A stretch of 64,000 nucleotides of DNA from Gammaproteobacteria bacterium (lineage in GTDB: Bacteria > Pseudomonadota > Gammaproteobacteria > Pseudomonadales > Azotimanducaceae), in contig DUBB01000042.1 in assembly GCA_012960535.1 (NCBI GenBank), positions 76,735 to 140,734 of the forward strand, in the 5' to 3' direction. Below, piece after piece: positions 1-9,635 of the stretch. The notes under the pieces were generated by a model. It was not told the DNA's origin, searched no databases, and saw nothing but the letters and a program-made list of their open reading frames with translations. Every line of letters begins with the position of its first letter. Position 1 is the first letter of the stretch. The translations under genes were made by a program, and so were the position numbers.

Positions 1-1062
1 CAATCCAGGAGACTCGATACCAAATAGATTGATATAATTAGCTAGACCGAAGTGTATCCCATTTTGAATGCAAAAATCTTTTTCTGTATCCTCAGGACCC
101 TGTAATTTTGGTCTAATACCGCTGTAACCAGGTTGCAGGGCATCGTCTTTCAAGGCCGGATAATACCGCCTGACTGCTCGATAATAGTCTGCCAGTCGAT
201 CTAGGGAAACGTCAAATCCGGGTGAATCGATATACTCAACATCAGGCCCAAACTTGACCTGACCGGCCAGATCAAGTGTGGCATGCACTCCCAGACCTGC
301 GCTGTTTTTTTCCGGTACCGGATAAATCAGATGATTAAATGGGGCAGTGCCACTTAACGTGAAGTAGCTCCCCTTACATAGAAACAGAGCAGGAATATCC
401 CTGCTTGCCAGGTCCTTCAATGTTGAAGCCACGCTCTGGGCAGCAAGGCCAGTGGAATTGACCACAATTCTCGACTGAAGACGGTAAGGCCCGCCAGCGA
501 CGCCAACATCCAGCTGATAATCAGGATGAAGCGCCTTTATACCAATCACTGGACTATTTAGAGCAAGAATGCCGCCTGCATTTTCGAAATCAGCCAAAAA
601 AGCCGTCATTAACTCATGAGCACTGACAATGCCGGTCGATGGTGAAAGTAAAGCGGCTACACCCTCTACTTCTGGTTCTATTGATCGCAGTTCCGCCTTT
701 GACAGGTGAACCAGGTCTGTAACACCGTTAGCTCTGGCCCTGGCCTCTATACCGGCTAATATCGCTAATTCATCTACACAACAAGCCACGATAATTTTGC
801 CACAGCGATCGTGGCCCACCTTGTGATCAGCACAATATTCGTATAGTTGGGTTTTTCCGGTAACGCACAACTTTGCTTTGGATGAATTTTCCGGGTAATA
901 GATACCTGCATGTATGACTTCACTGTTACGGCTACTGATTCCTTGACCATAGTGATCTTCTGACTCAAGCAATAAGCACTCTTTACCCGCCATGGCAAGT
1001 CTTCGCGCAATAGCAAGCCCTACCACGCCTGCTCCGATGACAACACAATCTATTTTATCCAA
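1..1062 (-). CDS. FAD-dependent oxidoreductase, LhgO-like (3' end outside window)
   Basis: This is the first 354 codons of a gene that runs off the left edge. The N-terminus carries a dinucleotide-binding Rossmann motif (VVIGAGVVGLAIARRLA at residues about 7-23) followed by the acidic end of the second beta strand. The last visible residues (NLFGIESPGL) match the FAD-binding C-terminal part of the L-2-hydroxyglutarate oxidase / DAO-type flavoprotein family. By family knowledge it would oxidise a 2-hydroxy acid or amine-like substrate using FAD, probably at the inner membrane face. The start is a TTG at 1062 preceded by AGAGG about 8 bases upstream; no ATG lies in a suitable place. Substrate is not readable from sequence; LhgO is the best guess. 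Spaced 215 bases downstream of the SOS-controlled gene on the same strand, so co-transcription is possible but unsupported. Confidence 0.8.
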   Translation of the reverse strand, partial: MDKIDCVVIGAGVVGLAIARRLAMAGKECLLLESEDHYGQGISSRNSEVIHAGIYYPENSSKAKLCVTGKTQLYEYCADHKVGHDRCGKIIVACCVDELAILAGIEARARANGVTDLVHLSKAELRSIEPEVEGVAALLSPSTGIVSAHELMTAFLADFENAGGILALNSPVIGIKALHPDYQLDVGVAGGPYRLQSRIVVNSTGLAAQSVASTLKDLASRDIPALFLCKGSYFTLSGTAPFNHLIYPVPEKNSAGLGVHATLDLAGQVKFGPDVEYIDSPGFDVSLDRLADYYRAVRRYYPALKDDALQPGYSGIRPKLQGPEDTEKDFCIQNGIHFGLANYINLFGIESPGL

Positions 1063-1202
1063 TGCGCTTACCTCTTCACAGCCCGCCTGTAGCCAACTCT
1101 GAACGATCAGGCAGCGAGATTCAAAAGCCGTACTGAACTGGATTATCCCATCCCTTGGGATCAGATCCAAATAAGATATCTGGATAAATCAGCTGCTGCT
1201 AC

Positions 1203-1280
1203 AACAAACGTCTCTTACAAGCGTCTCTTACAAGCGTCTTTAACAAGCGTCTTTAACAAGCGTCTTTAACAAGCGTCTTA
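1203..1280. repeat. Six tandem copies of a 13-base repeat
   Basis: Six head-to-tail copies of a 13-base unit (aacaagcgtcttt, with small changes in the first three copies) run without gaps. The last copy contributes the stop codon of the neighbouring basic-protein gene. The array lies between that gene and the oxidoreductase gene. No dyad symmetry is seen inside the unit, so it is more likely a slippage product than a protein site. Confidence 0.9.
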
Positions 1281-1838
1281 AATAGGAAGGAAATATTGCC
1301 CCACTCGTTCATTAACTGCCACGGCCCGACGCATGTACGCTGGTGGGTAGCGATAGGTAGCGCTGGGTTGTGCCTCGGGAGAACTCAACATCATGCGAAG
1401 ATGATGGCATACTAAATGGCTGGTTTTGCGCTTGTTTTTACTGCCTTTGATTCGTTTTGCCGCTCGCATGGCAAGATCGGAATGGCGTTTTTTATCCTTA
1501 ATTAAAGCGACTTCAGCTTTACCTGCGCCTACAGAACGGTTTTTCCCTACCCTCTTCGCAGTATCTTGTGCCTTAGCTTTTGGAATAAGAGCTTTTGGAA
1601 TAAGAGCTTCTCGATTATCAGCTTCTTGAAGAGCAGCTTTTGAACATACAGCTTGGCTACCTGCCCTCCCGCGCTTTAGAAATTTGGCGTTCTGCGGCTT
1701 TTTTTGGACTGTATTTCCAACGGCGCGATTGCTGCGAACCGTATTTTTAGCCTTTTTTGGTACCATCAAACCATCTTGCACCCCATCTTGGGCTTTCAGG
1801 CTCTGACCAGATACTTCAGAATTGGGACTTCTCATCAT
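1278..1838 (-). CDS. Unrecognised lysine-rich basic protein under LexA control
   Basis: A 186-residue protein that I do not recognise. It is strongly basic, rich in Lys, Arg and Ala, with no signal peptide or membrane segment. The N-terminal two thirds looks disordered (runs of PKKAK, QKKPQ, KAKAQ type); the C-terminal 70 residues (from SDLAMRAAKRIKG to the final VGQYFLPI) look more ordered and may be the conserved part. A 15-base duplication in the gene (1575-1604) produces a repeated ALIPK in the protein. I chose the ATG at 1838 because GAGGAGA lies just upstream; an in-frame ATG at 1880 would add 14 residues but sits almost in the promoter. Two LexA boxes lie immediately upstream, so SOS induction is expected. 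Nucleic acid binding is a reasonable inference from charge and regulation, not shown. Confidence 0.7.
   Translation of the reverse strand: MMRSPNSEVSGQSLKAQDGVQDGLMVPKKAKNTVRSNRAVGNTVQKKPQNAKFLKRGRAGSQAVCSKAALQEADNREALIPKALIPKAKAQDTAKRVGKNRSVGAGKAEVALIKDKKRHSDLAMRAAKRIKGSKNKRKTSHLVCHHLRMMLSSPEAQPSATYRYPPAYMRRAVAVNERVGQYFLPI
1575..1604. repeat. 15-base tandem duplication inside a coding region
   Basis: Two perfect copies of agcttttggaataag, followed by a partial third (agcttc). In the encoded protein this gives two consecutive IPKAL-type units. The frame is kept because the unit is a multiple of three. Confidence 0.85.
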
Positions 1839-1895
1839 GTTCTCCTCGGCAAACGATTTGATGCTGCAGACCGTTAACAACTTAGACTCCGTGTA

Positions 1896-1940
1896 TACTG
1901 TCTATTTATACAGTATACCTATATCTGTATGTATGTACAG
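1896..1940 (-). promoter_or_regulatory. Two tandem LexA (SOS) boxes over a promoter
   Basis: Box 1 is CTGT-N8-ACAG at 1898-1913 and is flanked by TA and TA, matching the full 20-base gammaproteobacterial consensus closely. Box 2 is CTGT-N8-ACAG at 1925-1940. Their centres are 27 bases apart, so two LexA dimers would lie on roughly one face of the helix. Reading leftwards, TATACT (1912-1917) inside box 1 is a good -10 hexamer; a weak CTGTAC lies 17 bases further upstream inside box 2. Both boxes therefore cover the promoter of the basic-protein gene starting at 1838. No gene reading rightwards starts here. Confidence 0.85.
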
Positions 1941-2012
1941 TATAATTACCCATGCCCGCACAGTAGAGTCAGAGGTGCAGCTATCAGGTCTGATGTATGC
2001 CTGTGCAGGCTT

Positions 2013-4592
2013 TTATAGCAGCGTATTAAAACAGACATCATCACCGTCCAGGTCGACCTGAACGACCGAATTCTGGTAATGCTCACCCGACAGAATCCCT
2101 TTTGATAAGGGATTTTCGAGTTTCTGCTGTATAACCCGCTTTAACGGGCGTGCACCATATAATGGGTCAAAACCGAGTTCAGCCAGATAATCCAGCACCT
2201 CATCCGTGACCTCCAGGGTTATTCCGTTATCAGATACCCGAGCCTTAAGGCGAGCCACCTGGATTGCAGCTATTACCCTTATATCTTCTGGACCAAGACC
2301 ACGAAAAACAACGGTGTCATCGATTCGATTCAGAAATTCGGGTCTGAAATGCTGGCTGACCATCGTCATGACCGAGTCCTTAATATTTTCATGCCCACTA
2401 TTACCAACCATGTTCTGAATAAGGTCAGAGCCCAGATTTGAAGTCATCACCAGTATCGTGTTCTTAAAATCGATGGTCCTGCCATGACTATCCGTTAGCC
2501 GACCATCATCTAATACCTGTAACAACACATTAAAAACTTCCGGATGGGCTTTTTCAATTTCATCCAGTAATACAACTGAATAAGGCTTGCGTCTGACCAG
2601 TTCGGTGAGATATCCGCCCTCTTGATAACCAACGTAACCGGGGGGCGCCCCTATTAACCGGGCAACAGAGTGCTTTTCCATATATTCGGACATATCCAGT
2701 CGAATCAATGCAGTTTCCGAATCGAACAGGTTGGCTGCCAGCGCCTTACAGAGCTCGGTCTTACCGACCCCGGTTGGGCCGAGAAACAAGAAGGAACCAC
2801 TGGGTTGATCAGGGTCTGCTATACCCGCTCTCGAACGCCTAATGGCATCGGCAACAACCTGCAGGGCCTCGTTTTGCCCTACCACCCGTTTGCCCAGCGA
2901 GGATTCCAGTTCCAACAACTTTATCTTCTCTCCCGACAGCATCTTTGCCACGGGTATCCCGGTCCATTTGGATACGACTTCAGCTATCTCCTCTTCCGTG
3001 ACCCGGTTTCGAAATAACCTGGCTTGACCGTCATGGTTATCCGAAACTTCACTGGCTCGCTTTTCAAGGTCCGGGATGGTTCCATACTGGAGCTCGGACA
3101 TCTTAGTCAAATCACCCTCTCTACGAGCAAACTCAAGGTCCTGCCTGGCTCGTTCGAGATCTTCTTTTATGCTCTGTACGCCTTGCAGGGTCAGTTTTTC
3201 TTCTGTCCAGACCTCTTCTAGATCAGTAAATTCGCGTTCTAAGGCATTGATATTGCTATCTAGTTTAGTTAACCGATTCTTTGAACCGTCATCAGTCTCC
3301 TTCAGCAGGGCTTCCCTTTCAATTTTCAGCTGAATCAGCTTTCTTTCAAGGCGATCCATTTCCTCTGGTTTAGAATCAATTTCCATGCGAATCACACTGC
3401 CGGCTTCGTCAATCAGATCAATAGCCTTGTCTGGCAACTGCCGATCACTGATATAACGGTTTGATAGTCTTGCGGCAGCGATAATGGCTGGATCGGTAAT
3501 ATCCACACCATGATGCAGTTCATAGCGTTCCTTCAGGCCCCGCAGAATGGCAATGCTGTCGCTGACATCGGGTTCATCAACCTGAATTTTCTGGAATCGT
3601 CTTTCCAGGGCTTTGTCAGGTTCTACAAAGGTCCGATACTCATCTAACGTTGTCGCACCCACGCAATGAAGATCACCTCTGGCAAGCGCCGGTTTCAACA
3701 TGTTTCCTGCATCCATAGCACCCTCCGCCTTGCCAGCTCCCACCATGGTGTGAAGCTCGTCAATAAACAGTACAGTCGAACCATCACCATTTTCCAACTC
3801 ATGCAATACAGCCTTCAAACGCTCCTCGAATTCTCCTCTGAATTTAGCGCCTGCTATCAATGCTGCCATGTCCAACGCCAATATCCGTTTTCCTTTTAGG
3901 CCTTCCGGCACTTCGTCGTTGATAATTCGCTGAGCGAGACCTTCAACGATCGCTGTTTTGCCCACCCCTGGCTGGCCAATTAATACCGGATTATTCTTTG
4001 TTCGGCGCTGCAGCACCTGAATGGTTCGCCGAATCTCATCATCCCGCCCGATAACAGGATCGAGTTCACTTCTTCGAGCACGCTCGGTGAGGTCGACCGT
4101 ATATTTATCCAGGCTATGGCGGTGTTCCTCTGCGCTGGAATCAGTTACCTTCTGCCCGCCTCGATACTTGGTTATGACTCTTTCAAGTATCGATGCCTTG
4201 ATATCATATCGATTTAATATCCTGCCTAAGGGGCCTGAATCATGAGTTGCTGCAAGCAGCACACATTCACTTGATATGAATTCATCACCCTGCTGTTGAG
4301 CATGCTTGTCTGCTCGGTTGAACAGCCTCGCCAGTTCTGGAGAAACATGGATGCTACCATCGGTTTCGGTTATCTTTGCGAGGTTATCCACGGTATCCGA
4401 TATTTCTCTGCACAGGGCTTGTAGATCAACTCCGATCTGCAGTAACAGCTGATAGACCGATCCCGTTTTTTCCTGCAGTAAAACCTGCATCAGGTGCACG
4501 GGAAGGATCTGGCTGTGATCCCTTCCTACCGCCAATGACTGCGCATCAGCCAATATCGCCTGCAATTTACCTGTCAGTTTTTCCAATCTCAT
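2013..4592 (-). CDS. clpB: ATP-dependent protein disaggregase ClpB
   Basis: ClpB is the AAA+ hexameric disaggregase that, with DnaK, rescues aggregated proteins in the cytoplasm after heat stress. The 859-residue product has the family layout: N-terminal double Clp repeat (first 150 residues), AAA module 1 with Walker A ([13 protein letters not shown], residues about 205-217; the usual GEPG is GQPG), the long coiled-coil M domain (about 405-525), and AAA module 2 with Walker [13 protein letters not shown] and Walker [12 protein letters not shown]. Length and order are normal for the family. I start at the ATG giving [11 protein letters not shown], five codons inside the longest frame, which fits the usual ClpB N-terminus (MRxxKxT). 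A possible heat-shock promoter lies about 70-90 bases upstream. Divergent from greB. Confidence 0.97.
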   Translation of the reverse strand: MRLEKLTGKLQAILADAQSLAVGRDHSQILPVHLMQVLLQEKTGSVYQLLLQIGVDLQALCREISDTVDNLAKITETDGSIHVSPELARLFNRADKHAQQQGDEFISSECVLLAATHDSGPLGRILNRYDIKASILERVITKYRGGQKVTDSSAEEHRHSLDKYTVDLTERARRSELDPVIGRDDEIRRTIQVLQRRTKNNPVLIGQPGVGKTAIVEGLAQRIINDEVPEGLKGKRILALDMAALIAGAKFRGEFEERLKAVLHELENGDGSTVLFIDELHTMVGAGKAEGAMDAGNMLKPALARGDLHCVGATTLDEYRTFVEPDKALERRFQKIQVDEPDVSDSIAILRGLKERYELHHGVDITDPAIIAAARLSNRYISDRQLPDKAIDLIDEAGSVIRMEIDSKPEEMDRLERKLIQLKIEREALLKETDDGSKNRLTKLDSNINALEREFTDLEEVWTEEKLTLQGVQSIKEDLERARQDLEFARREGDLTKMSELQYGTIPDLEKRASEVSDNHDGQARLFRNRVTEEEIAEVVSKWTGIPVAKMLSGEKIKLLELESSLGKRVVGQNEALQVVADAIRRSRAGIADPDQPSGSFLFLGPTGVGKTELCKALAANLFDSETALIRLDMSEYMEKHSVARLIGAPPGYVGYQEGGYLTELVRRKPYSVVLLDEIEKAHPEVFNVLLQVLDDGRLTDSHGRTIDFKNTILVMTSNLGSDLIQNMVGNSGHENIKDSVMTMVSQHFRPEFLNRIDDTVVFRGLGPEDIRVIAAIQVARLKARVSDNGITLEVTDEVLDYLAELGFDPLYGARPLKRVIQQKLENPLSKGILSGEHYQNSVVQVDLDGDDVCFNTLL

Positions 4593-5095
4593 AGCACAGC
4601 CTCTCAAGTTAGCCTATATCTCGCTCCATTGGCGTCAAACGACGCTTGCTGGACTCTTCATAAGCTCATTTCTAGTTTATTCAAGAGTCTGTTACCAATA
4701 CCAGCGCAAATATGGTGCGTTTGATGCTAATTTTCGTTGAGACCAGAGTCCGCTCCAGCGCTAAAGACAGTTTAATACAGCGCCAACACCGGCATAGTGA
4801 TCTCTACTTCAGCTGACAATTTCGGAAAGCAGTCAAGGAGAGGATTTCCTGGAAAGGCAGCCAAGGACAGGCAGTCAACGATAGTGCACAAGCCGATTCC
4901 CCGCCACCCGGCAATGGCAATAGCCAGCGTTAAACCCTGAGCCAAGAGATCTAGGTCGACTTGAAACACGCCAGTGACTGTCAACCAACAGCAAGAGGCC
5001 TGTATCCTGTCGGGGTTTGCAGACACTGTCTTTTCTAGGCAGGGCATTTCCAGTAGACTTCCGGTTTTCCCCTACATTACTGAACCGCCTGTGCT
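4593..5095. other. Divergent intergenic region between clpB and greB
   Basis: About 500 bases with no convincing gene. It must hold the clpB promoter on the left and the greB-hisC promoter on the right. A 91-codon open frame on the minus strand (4772-5047) has a composition without family likeness and a weak ribosome site, so I do not call it a gene. No strong hairpin or RNA family was recognised. Confidence 0.5.
4659..4685 (-). promoter_or_regulatory. Possible heat-shock (sigma-32) promoter of clpB
   Basis: Reading leftwards, CTTGAA (4685-4680) is followed after about 15 bases by a CTTATG segment (4664-4659). The -35 matches the sigma-32 CTTGAA core; the -10 is a poor match to CCCCAT-type sequences. 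The position fits clpB, which is heat-shock regulated in related bacteria. Weak evidence from sequence alone. Confidence 0.35.
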
Positions 5096-5587
5096 ATGAG
5101 CAACAAAATTTACATCACACCAAATGGTGCATCGGGCCTTCGCTCAGAACTCCAATATCTATGGAAAGAAAAGCGACCGGAAGTAACTCAGAAGGTTTCT
5201 GCTGCGGCTGCCCTGGGTGACCGATCAGAGAATGCAGATTACATTTACGGGAAGAAACAATTGCGTGAAATCGACAGTAGAATCCGCTATCTGGAAAAAA
5301 GGCTGGATAATCTCGTCATCGTTGATCGAATACCGGATAACACGGACAGGGTCTACTTCGGTGCCTGGGTAGTACTGGAATCACAAAGCGGTGATTCACA
5401 ATGCCTGAGAATTGTCGGTGGTGATGAATTCGATTTAAAAAAAGGCTGGATCAGCGTAAATTCACCCGTAGCAAAAAGCCTGCTGGGCAAAAAACTCGGT
5501 GATATCGTTACCGCCGAGGTTCCTGCTGGTAAAGTTGAATTAGAAATACTGCAAATCCGATACCAGGAAACATCCGCCGATGCCTAA
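5096..5587 (+). CDS. greB: Transcription elongation factor GreB
   Basis: GreB binds in the secondary channel of RNA polymerase and stimulates cleavage of backtracked RNA, releasing arrested complexes. The 163-residue protein has the Gre layout: N-terminal antiparallel coiled coil (residues 1-75) with the tip region GDRSENADYIYGKKQLREID, where the acidic tip residues are retained, and a C-terminal FKBP-like domain ending in VELEILQIRY. The tyrosine-rich ENADYIYGKK segment and the overall size favour GreB over GreA. No strong Shine-Dalgarno sequence is seen before the ATG. The last 8 bases overlap the start of hisC, so the two are probably translationally coupled. Confidence 0.93.
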   Translation: MSNKIYITPNGASGLRSELQYLWKEKRPEVTQKVSAAAALGDRSENADYIYGKKQLREIDSRIRYLEKRLDNLVIVDRIPDNTDRVYFGAWVVLESQSGDSQCLRIVGGDEFDLKKGWISVNSPVAKSLLGKKLGDIVTAEVPAGKVELEILQIRYQETSADA

Positions 5588-6674
5588 GCCCCATTCATAC
5601 CAAAGACAGAATATTCTCAATATGAGCGGCTACGTTTCTGGAGAACAGCCCGACAACGCCAGCGTAATCAAGCTGAACACCAATGAAAACCCGTATCCGC
5701 CATCACCAGCAGTTGATGCCATATTGAAAGGATTTGATACCAGCCGATTACGGCGTTATCCATCCCCCAGAGCCGATCACTTCAGGGACTGCGCTGCGTC
5801 CGTACATCATATCCATCGTAACAATATTATCGCCACCAGAGGTGGAGACGAATTACTGCGACTACTACTCACAACTTTCGTCGATCCTGGCGACTGCATA
5901 GGTATGACTGACCCCACTTACTCGCTCTATAAGGTTTTGGCTGCCATTCAGAACAGTCGATGCAAGATGGTGCCGCTCACGGACCAATGGTCACTGCCGG
6001 GAACCTTTGCAGATGACTTGAATCAGGACAATTGCAAACTGACTTTTCTGGTAAATCCTCATGCACCCAGCGGCTGCCTGTTACCCCCGGAGAGAATCAG
6101 TGCTATTGCAAATTCCCTGGATGGTCTGTTAATCGTTGATGAGGCGTACATTGATTTCGTTGATTTGCCAAACCACGACCTGACAACCATGGCTGTTAAT
6201 TCTCAGAATATTGTCCTCCTCCGGACCCTGAGCAAGGGCTACGGCCTGGCAGGGCTCCGATTCGGCTACGGCATCGGTCCCGAACACCTGATTGACCCTA
6301 TGCTAAACAAAACCAAAGATAGTTTTAACCTGGACACTATCAGCCAGGAAATTGCTGCTGCTGCAATTTCCGACCAGGCTTATGCAGGAGAAATCTGGGC
6401 TAAAATCAGGCAGCAGCGTCGGTCTTTACAAGAAGGGTTAACTTTCCTGGGACTGAACAGTCCGGTATCGCACACCAATTTTTTGCTGGTTACAGTACCC
6501 CGGACCTGCGCCAAAAATGCCGAAAGGCTGTATCAGGAACTCAAGGCTGAAAAGATACTGGTTCGCTACTTCCCAGAGCAACGACTAAGCAATAAGCTGC
6601 GCATCAGCATCGGCACCCCAGCTGAAAATACACACCTGCTGGCAACACTGACAAACCTGCTTGAGTCCGGTTAA
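5580..6674 (+). CDS. hisC: Histidinol-phosphate aminotransferase
   Basis: HisC transfers an amino group from glutamate to imidazole acetol-phosphate in histidine synthesis, using pyridoxal phosphate. The 364-residue protein is a fold type I aminotransferase: KLNTNENPYPPSP near residue 31, the DEAYIDF strand that contacts the cofactor near residue 190, and the Schiff-base lysine at about residue 219 in TLSKGYGLAG. The C-terminal RISIG segment carries the substrate-binding arginine. The gene overlaps greB by 8 bases and is not part of a his operon here, so a second HisC elsewhere, or a broader role with aromatic substrates, is possible. Family members also act on other phosphorylated or aromatic substrates. 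Confidence 0.9.
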   Translation: MPKPHSYQRQNILNMSGYVSGEQPDNASVIKLNTNENPYPPSPAVDAILKGFDTSRLRRYPSPRADHFRDCAASVHHIHRNNIIATRGGDELLRLLLTTFVDPGDCIGMTDPTYSLYKVLAAIQNSRCKMVPLTDQWSLPGTFADDLNQDNCKLTFLVNPHAPSGCLLPPERISAIANSLDGLLIVDEAYIDFVDLPNHDLTTMAVNSQNIVLLRTLSKGYGLAGLRFGYGIGPEHLIDPMLNKTKDSFNLDTISQEIAAAAISDQAYAGEIWAKIRQQRRSLQEGLTFLGLNSPVSHTNFLLVTVPRTCAKNAERLYQELKAEKILVRYFPEQRLSNKLRISIGTPAENTHLLATLTNLLESG

Positions 6675-6731
6675 GCAGCCTATTGACGTCTTCGACGACG
6701 CGCATAATTGCAAGGCAGCCATCCAGTCGGC

Positions 6732-8978
6732 TTAACGTGGGTACTGCCAGAATCTGGTCTGCAAAGGTAACGCCTCAGCAACTAGCACAACACCCTCGGC
6801 GCCAGCTCTATAGACAGCAGAACCGCTGGTGGCGGTATTCAGCAGATCAATATGCCTGGCCTGATAACGTTTTACAACGATGCCTGAAGGGTGTCCAAAC
6901 GCATTCTGATAGCCACTTGCGATTATCGCTTGACTCGGCATGAGATGATTGAGCAGAGCCGGGCTTGAAGATGAGCTACTGCCGTGATGAGGCACCGTGA
7001 TCAGGTCTACCTTGCCAATGGAGCGCTGGATGAGTTCATACTCAGCCACCCATTCGATATCGCCAGTAAGCAACATATCAAAGTTGTTACCTTTAATCCG
7101 TAAAAGACAGGAACTGTTATTGTCATTGTCCGTCTGCATAACCTGAAACACCTTGAAATAAACGCCATCTGCATCGAACTGGATTGGCGGTGTACAATCG
7201 CCATAATCAGCGCCGATAACAGCCAATACCGGAAGCTCGCGCAGAACAGTCTGAGCCCCTCCGACATGGTCACTATCCCGATGAGAGAGTATAAGTCTGT
7301 CCAGCTTATTAACGCCTAGCAATCGCAGAGCTGGCAGTATCACTGTCTGCCCGCTATCCATCCCGGATTGGCTCCTTGACCCCGTGTCATATAACAAATC
7401 CTGGCTTTGGGTCTGCAGGTGGATACTGAGGCCCTGCCCCACATCAAACACCCTTAGATAGAGATCCCCGGTCTGAGGCCTGGGAGGGCTGAGATTAGCT
7501 AAAGGTAAAACACTCAGTAGTAGTAACCAGTGGGCCGATAACCGTAATGGCAGAATGAACAACACGATAGCCAGCCAAGCCAGACCACTGATTACCAGTT
7601 CAATCCGACCAAAAGCAAAGGCTGGGACTGTGTCTGCAGAGATCTCAAGAAAAAACCATAAAATCTCCGCCCCAGCCTCGCACAATTGCAGCAGGAAATC
7701 TGCTACACCTATTATCCACTGATGTTCTGAGGTCACCGCTAGCACTCTTACTGAAACTGCCATTAGCAGCGGTGGCACGACCACCAGGCTCAACCATGGG
7801 ATCGCTACCAGATTTACTAATGCGGAAGTCATTGGCAGATTGCCGGAAGTACCTAAAACCAGTGGCGCGAGCCCAAGAAATATACAAACCTGGGTCTTGA
7901 GGGTAAACATCAGCCCAGCCAGTTTTTTATCACCTGTCCAGCCGACATCACCATATTGGCTTAGCAACAGGATGGCCACCGCACAGAAAGAGAACCAGAA
8001 GCCACGATCACCCGTGGCCAGCGGATTCAGAACCAGCACCATCAGCAACGCAATACTGAATCCAGCATGGCTGTCAGCGCTTCGTCTAAAGATCAGCAGC
8101 AGCATATAACAACCGACCATGACCAGGGCTCGCTGCACCGATAAGCCCATACCAGCTAAGGCGCCAAACAATAGACTGCATGCAAAGGCAGCTAACAGTC
8201 GATAATGAAAAACCAGACCAGCGTAATGAAACAGTCGATTACACGTCCATGCGAATAAACCGATGTGCAGCCCGGAAACCACAAATAAGTGGTGGGTACC
8301 CGTCGCTGACAAGATGCGTCGATGTTGATAGGTCAACTGACTGCTATCACCCATTGCCAGAGCCAATAGAAGCGGTAACACGTTACTGTCAGCAACAACA
8401 GAAGTTATCCAGGTTTGGATAGCTGCGCGATGACAATCGACTTGATACCAGAAACACTGGTTTTCGATAAAATGAAAATTACGAACAATACCGACTGCCT
8501 GGATACCCCTAAAGAACAACTGGTCTTCGTAATTACCGAGGCCATCATTGATTTTTGCCTTTACGGGCTGAAATTGCAGATGCAGATCAAACCGGTCACC
8601 TGTGCTTATCTTCAGCCCAGGCTGATACCAGTGCACTTTTAACAACCGGGTCTTGGGCGCGCCTGGAATCTGCTCATCCAATTTAAAAACGAATCCAGCA
8701 TATGCCGACGTATTTGATGGCAAGCCCTGCACCCTACCCGATAACCAGGAAGTCGAACCGATTAAACCAGCCGGTATAAGCGCTTGAACAGCTTGATCCA
8801 TGGATTCAAGAAAATACACGGTCGCTACCAGTAAAACGCCCAGCAGCCAGAGCTTTTTTGAGGATAGCAGGAACATGCCCAGTGGAAGCCCAGCTATCAG
8901 CAATGTCCATTCGGGCAGAACCGGCAATGATAGGATGCTGAGATTGATGAGTAATAGTGTCAAAGAAAGCCTGAGCAT
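6732..8978 (-). CDS. comEC: DNA internalization competence protein ComEC/Rec2
   Basis: ComEC is the inner membrane channel that passes one strand of incoming DNA into the cytoplasm during natural transformation. The 748-residue protein has the full three-part layout: N-terminal hydrophobic helices and an OB-like soluble segment (roughly 1-200), the Competence transmembrane domain (about 200-490, with HHLFVVSGLHIGLFAW typical of the family), and a C-terminal metallo-beta-lactamase domain with LSHRDSDHVGG, the VPHHGS metal-binding strand and a final FGHPS segment. The metal-binding residues are kept, so nuclease activity is plausible. Whether the strain is competent depends on pilus and ComEA genes outside this window. 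Divergent from the DUF2062 gene. Confidence 0.95.
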   Translation of the reverse strand: MLRLSLTLLLINLSILSLPVLPEWTLLIAGLPLGMFLLSSKKLWLLGVLLVATVYFLESMDQAVQALIPAGLIGSTSWLSGRVQGLPSNTSAYAGFVFKLDEQIPGAPKTRLLKVHWYQPGLKISTGDRFDLHLQFQPVKAKINDGLGNYEDQLFFRGIQAVGIVRNFHFIENQCFWYQVDCHRAAIQTWITSVVADSNVLPLLLALAMGDSSQLTYQHRRILSATGTHHLFVVSGLHIGLFAWTCNRLFHYAGLVFHYRLLAAFACSLLFGALAGMGLSVQRALVMVGCYMLLLIFRRSADSHAGFSIALLMVLVLNPLATGDRGFWFSFCAVAILLLSQYGDVGWTGDKKLAGLMFTLKTQVCIFLGLAPLVLGTSGNLPMTSALVNLVAIPWLSLVVVPPLLMAVSVRVLAVTSEHQWIIGVADFLLQLCEAGAEILWFFLEISADTVPAFAFGRIELVISGLAWLAIVLFILPLRLSAHWLLLLSVLPLANLSPPRPQTGDLYLRVFDVGQGLSIHLQTQSQDLLYDTGSRSQSGMDSGQTVILPALRLLGVNKLDRLILSHRDSDHVGGAQTVLRELPVLAVIGADYGDCTPPIQFDADGVYFKVFQVMQTDNDNNSSCLLRIKGNNFDMLLTGDIEWVAEYELIQRSIGKVDLITVPHHGSSSSSSPALLNHLMPSQAIIASGYQNAFGHPSGIVVKRYQARHIDLLNTATSGSAVYRAGAEGVVLVAEALPLQTRFWQYPR

Positions 8979-9116
8979 GGCTTATTTTTGCAATGAGCCA
9001 GCCACGATGTTGTGAGCCTTCCACCATCCTCGACCGAGGATAAATATTATTTGCCAATCTCTGTTTCTTTCTGGGATAGGGATATAGATAATAGGCACCC
9101 TAGATGAGGCGCTACC

Positions 9117-9635
9117 ATGTGGCTGAAAAAATACTTACCGAAAAGATCAGAACTGGAAAAATCGCGGATACTCAACGCCCTGGGTACGATCATCTTTGAA
9201 CCCAATCTCTGGCACTTTAATCGCTACTCTGTTTCCCATGGCGTTTTAATCGGTTCCATCTGTTGCTTCCTACCCATTCCTTTCCAGATGCTACCCTGTG
9301 CTATTTTATGCGCGCTCCGAAAGTGTAATATTCCCGTTGCTATTGCCATCGTGTGGATCAGTAATCCCCTGACCATGGCGCCCATGATGTACTTCGCCTA
9401 TCGTCTGGGCGCCTGGCTAACCGGAACAGGCGCCGACCTCGGTACTATTGAGATCAGTTTCCAGTGGCTGGGATTACGTCTGGCGGAGATCTGGCAGCCG
9501 CTTATACTCGGCTGCTTAATCTGTGGGTTAAGCATGGGACTGGTTGGTTTCATCACGGTAAGAATTTACTGGCGACTGAAAATCAACCGTTATCAAAATA
9601 GTCGAAAACAACGGCGAAACAAGCCTCTAGCATAG
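9117..9635 (+). CDS. DUF2062 membrane protein
   Basis: A 172-residue membrane protein of the DUF2062 family. Visible signs are the N-terminal basic region, two to three hydrophobic helices and the family-typical stretch with SISHG-like (here SVSHGVLIGS) followed by FLPIPFQM and WISNPLTMAPMMYFAYRLG. The C-terminus is very basic. Function of the family is not established; it often sits beside ComEC and Lol genes in gammaproteobacteria, as here. The stop overlaps the end of the convergent lolE gene by 9 bases. Confidence 0.88.
   Translation: MWLKKYLPKRSELEKSRILNALGTIIFEPNLWHFNRYSVSHGVLIGSICCFLPIPFQMLPCAILCALRKCNIPVAIAIVWISNPLTMAPMMYFAYRLGAWLTGTGADLGTIEISFQWLGLRLAEIWQPLILGCLICGLSMGLVGFITVRIYWRLKINRYQNSRKQRRNKPLA

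Noticed and set aside
1203-1280. CRISPR-like array
   Set aside because: Units are 13 bases with no spacers, so they are simple tandem repeats.
4772-5047. 91-codon minus-strand frame between clpB and greB
   Set aside because: Composition has no family likeness, weak ribosome site, and lies where both promoters must be.
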